Below, piece after piece: positions 62,922 to 64,000 of a stretch of 64,000 nucleotides of DNA. Origin of the DNA: Bacteroidales bacterium (GTDB taxonomy: Bacteria > Bacteroidota > Bacteroidia > Bacteroidales > UBA1402). Every line of letters starts with the position of its first letter. Positions within the stretch are counted from its first letter, which is position 1. The notes beneath the pieces were generated by a model. It searched no databases. It was not told the origin of the DNA and saw only the letters and a list, made by a program, of their open reading frames with translations. The DNA lies in the NCBI GenBank assembly GCA_021373135.1, contig JAJFTH010000001.1, forward strand, positions 1 through 64,000, read 5' to 3'. The translations under genes were made by a program, and so were the position numbers.

Positions 62922-64000
62922 ATGACTCAGGAATTTGACCTTCGTCTTCTGCCGGAGCAGGCTGCCGGCGAGCAAACCATCCGAAAAGTATTGGTTCATG
63001 ACAAAGGCGTCTCTCCTGAAAGTTATTGCGGACTTCGCATACTCAAACGTTCCATCGATGCCCGCCAGCGTACCATCTATGTCAATCTGAGGGTGCGCGT
63101 ATATTTAGACGAGAAGCCGGAAGAAGCACTTTTCCCATCCATTGAATATCCAGATGTTTCTACATCACCTTCTGCCATCGTGGTCGGTGCAGGTCCTGGA
63201 GGTCTGTTCGCCGCCTTGCGTCTTTTGGAACTTGGTATACGACCCATCGTGGTGGAACGCGGAAAGTCCGTGCATGAACGCAAACGGGACCTGGCTTTGA
63301 TCTCCCGCGAACACAAAGTTGACCCCGAATCCAATTATTGTTTCGGCGAAGGTGGTGCCGGTGCCTTTTCGGATGGCAAGCTATATACCCGCAGCAAGAA
63401 GCGGGGCAATGTGGAAAAGATATTACAGGTCTTTTGTCAATTCGGAGCCAGTCCTTCCATTTTGGTCGACGCACATCCGCACATCGGCACAGACAAACTG
63501 CCGGCCGTTATAGAAAACATGCGCGAAAGAATCCGCAGTTGCGGCGGCGAAGTCCATTTTGAGACGCGCATGGACGACATGATCCTCCATCAGCACGAGA
63601 TTGTCGGCATCCGCACTTCCGACGGAAAAGAGTGGAGAGGTCCCGTTATCCTTGCAACCGGCCATTCAGCCAGAGATGTGTACAGGCTTTTATACCAAAA
63701 AGGCATCCGGCAGGAAGCCAAAAGTCTGGCACTGGGTGTTCGGCTGGAACATCCGCAATTGCTGATCGACCAGGTGATGTACCATAACGCCAAAGGCCGT
63801 GGTGAATACCTGCCTGCTGCCGAATACAGTTTTGTGACACAGGTTCAGGGCCGTGGCGTTTATTCCTTCTGCATGTGCCCGGGTGGTTTTGTGGTGCCCG
63901 CCGCCAGTGGGCCCGATCAGGTTGTAGTCAACGGCATGTCCTCTTCAAACCGGGGTTCGAAATGGGCGAACTCGGGTTTGGTAGTTGAATTTCATCCGGA
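62922..64000 (+). CDS. FAD-dependent oxidoreductase (COG2509-like), C-terminus beyond the window
   Basis: About 360 codons from the ATG at 62922, 6 nt after the radA stop, with no stop before the right edge. The N-terminal domain of about 85 residues (LRILKRSIDARQRTIYVNLRVRVY) precedes an FAD dinucleotide fold (AIVVGAGPGGLFAALRLLELG) and YCFGEGGAGAFSDGKLYTR, the signature of the NAD(FAD)-utilising dehydrogenase family COG2509. Later blocks are ILATGHSARDVYRLL, ALGVRLEHPQ and FCMCPGGFVVPA. The substrate is unknown. Co-transcription with radA is likely from the spacing. Confidence 0.9.
   Translation, partial: MTQEFDLRLLPEQAAGEQTIRKVLVHDKGVSPESYCGLRILKRSIDARQRTIYVNLRVRVYLDEKPEEALFPSIEYPDVSTSPSAIVVGAGPGGLFAALRLLELGIRPIVVERGKSVHERKRDLALISREHKVDPESNYCFGEGGAGAFSDGKLYTRSKKRGNVEKILQVFCQFGASPSILVDAHPHIGTDKLPAVIENMRERIRSCGGEVHFETRMDDMILHQHEIVGIRTSDGKEWRGPVILATGHSARDVYRLLYQKGIRQEAKSLALGVRLEHPQLLIDQVMYHNAKGRGEYLPAAEYSFVTQVQGRGVYSFCMCPGGFVVPAASGPDQVVVNGMSSSNRGSKWANSGLVVEFHP

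Overview
The window looks like a chromosomal segment of an anaerobic, fermentative member of the Bacteroidales. The evidence is paired SusC/SusD loci, type IX secretion C-terminal sorting domains, promoters of the TTTG-N18..21-TAnnTTTG type, the rplM-rpsI-rpsB-tsf order, and an L13 beginning MDTLSYKTISANK as in Bacteroides. The genus cannot be fixed from the sequence.

Region 1 (1-27939, all minus strand, apparently AT-richer than the rest) is a large polysaccharide utilisation locus that runs off the left edge. It has two SusC/SusD pairs, a DUF1735-type surface lipoprotein, an exported (Tat-type signal) DegT-like PLP aminotransferase, a neutral-ceramidase-like hydrolase, a beta-propeller lipoprotein, a heparinase II/III-type lyase, a GH88 unsaturated glucuronyl hydrolase, a GH20 hexosaminidase, a leucine-rich-repeat protein, two beta-helix proteins and a DUF5009/HGSNAT-like membrane acyltransferase. 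No sulfatase is visible. Together they suggest a polymer of uronic acid and amino sugar. A divergent XylR-like AraC regulator and a glucosamine-6-phosphate deaminase (nagB) flank the locus at 28389-30507.

Region 2 (30731-45679) is core metabolism: rplM-rpsI-rpsB-tsf (+); a Leu/Ile operon leuA-leuC-thioesterase-leuD-cimA-leuB (-) preceded by a leader peptide with overlapping antiterminator and terminator; murU/amgK peptidoglycan recycling genes (-); and a porin-like gene, a PII protein and amtB (+).

Region 3 (45838-52815, +) is a seven-gene hdrCBA-floxDCBA operon for a putative flavin-based electron-bifurcating NADH/ferredoxin/disulfide complex. It is followed by a small accessory patch (a truncated SIR2-like gene and an AlbA/GHKL-type ATPase), a D-2-hydroxyacid dehydrogenase, and, on the minus strand, a lipoprotein thioredoxin, a four-domain CoA-disulfide-reductase/rhodanese/TusA/DsrE2 fusion and a MarR regulator. 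The fusion is an attractive but unproven thiol partner for the Hdr module.

Region 4 (59006-64000) has a pseudouridine synthase, fabG and a TetR regulator (-), then an initiator tRNA-fMet with promoter and terminator, radA and a truncated FAD-dependent oxidoreductase (+).

A family of short repeats of about 53-63 bp with palindromic ends (AACTCGC...GCTCGTTTCAT) occurs five times between 34847 and 61247, always between genes. It is the most conspicuous unexplained structure, together with the leu attenuator.
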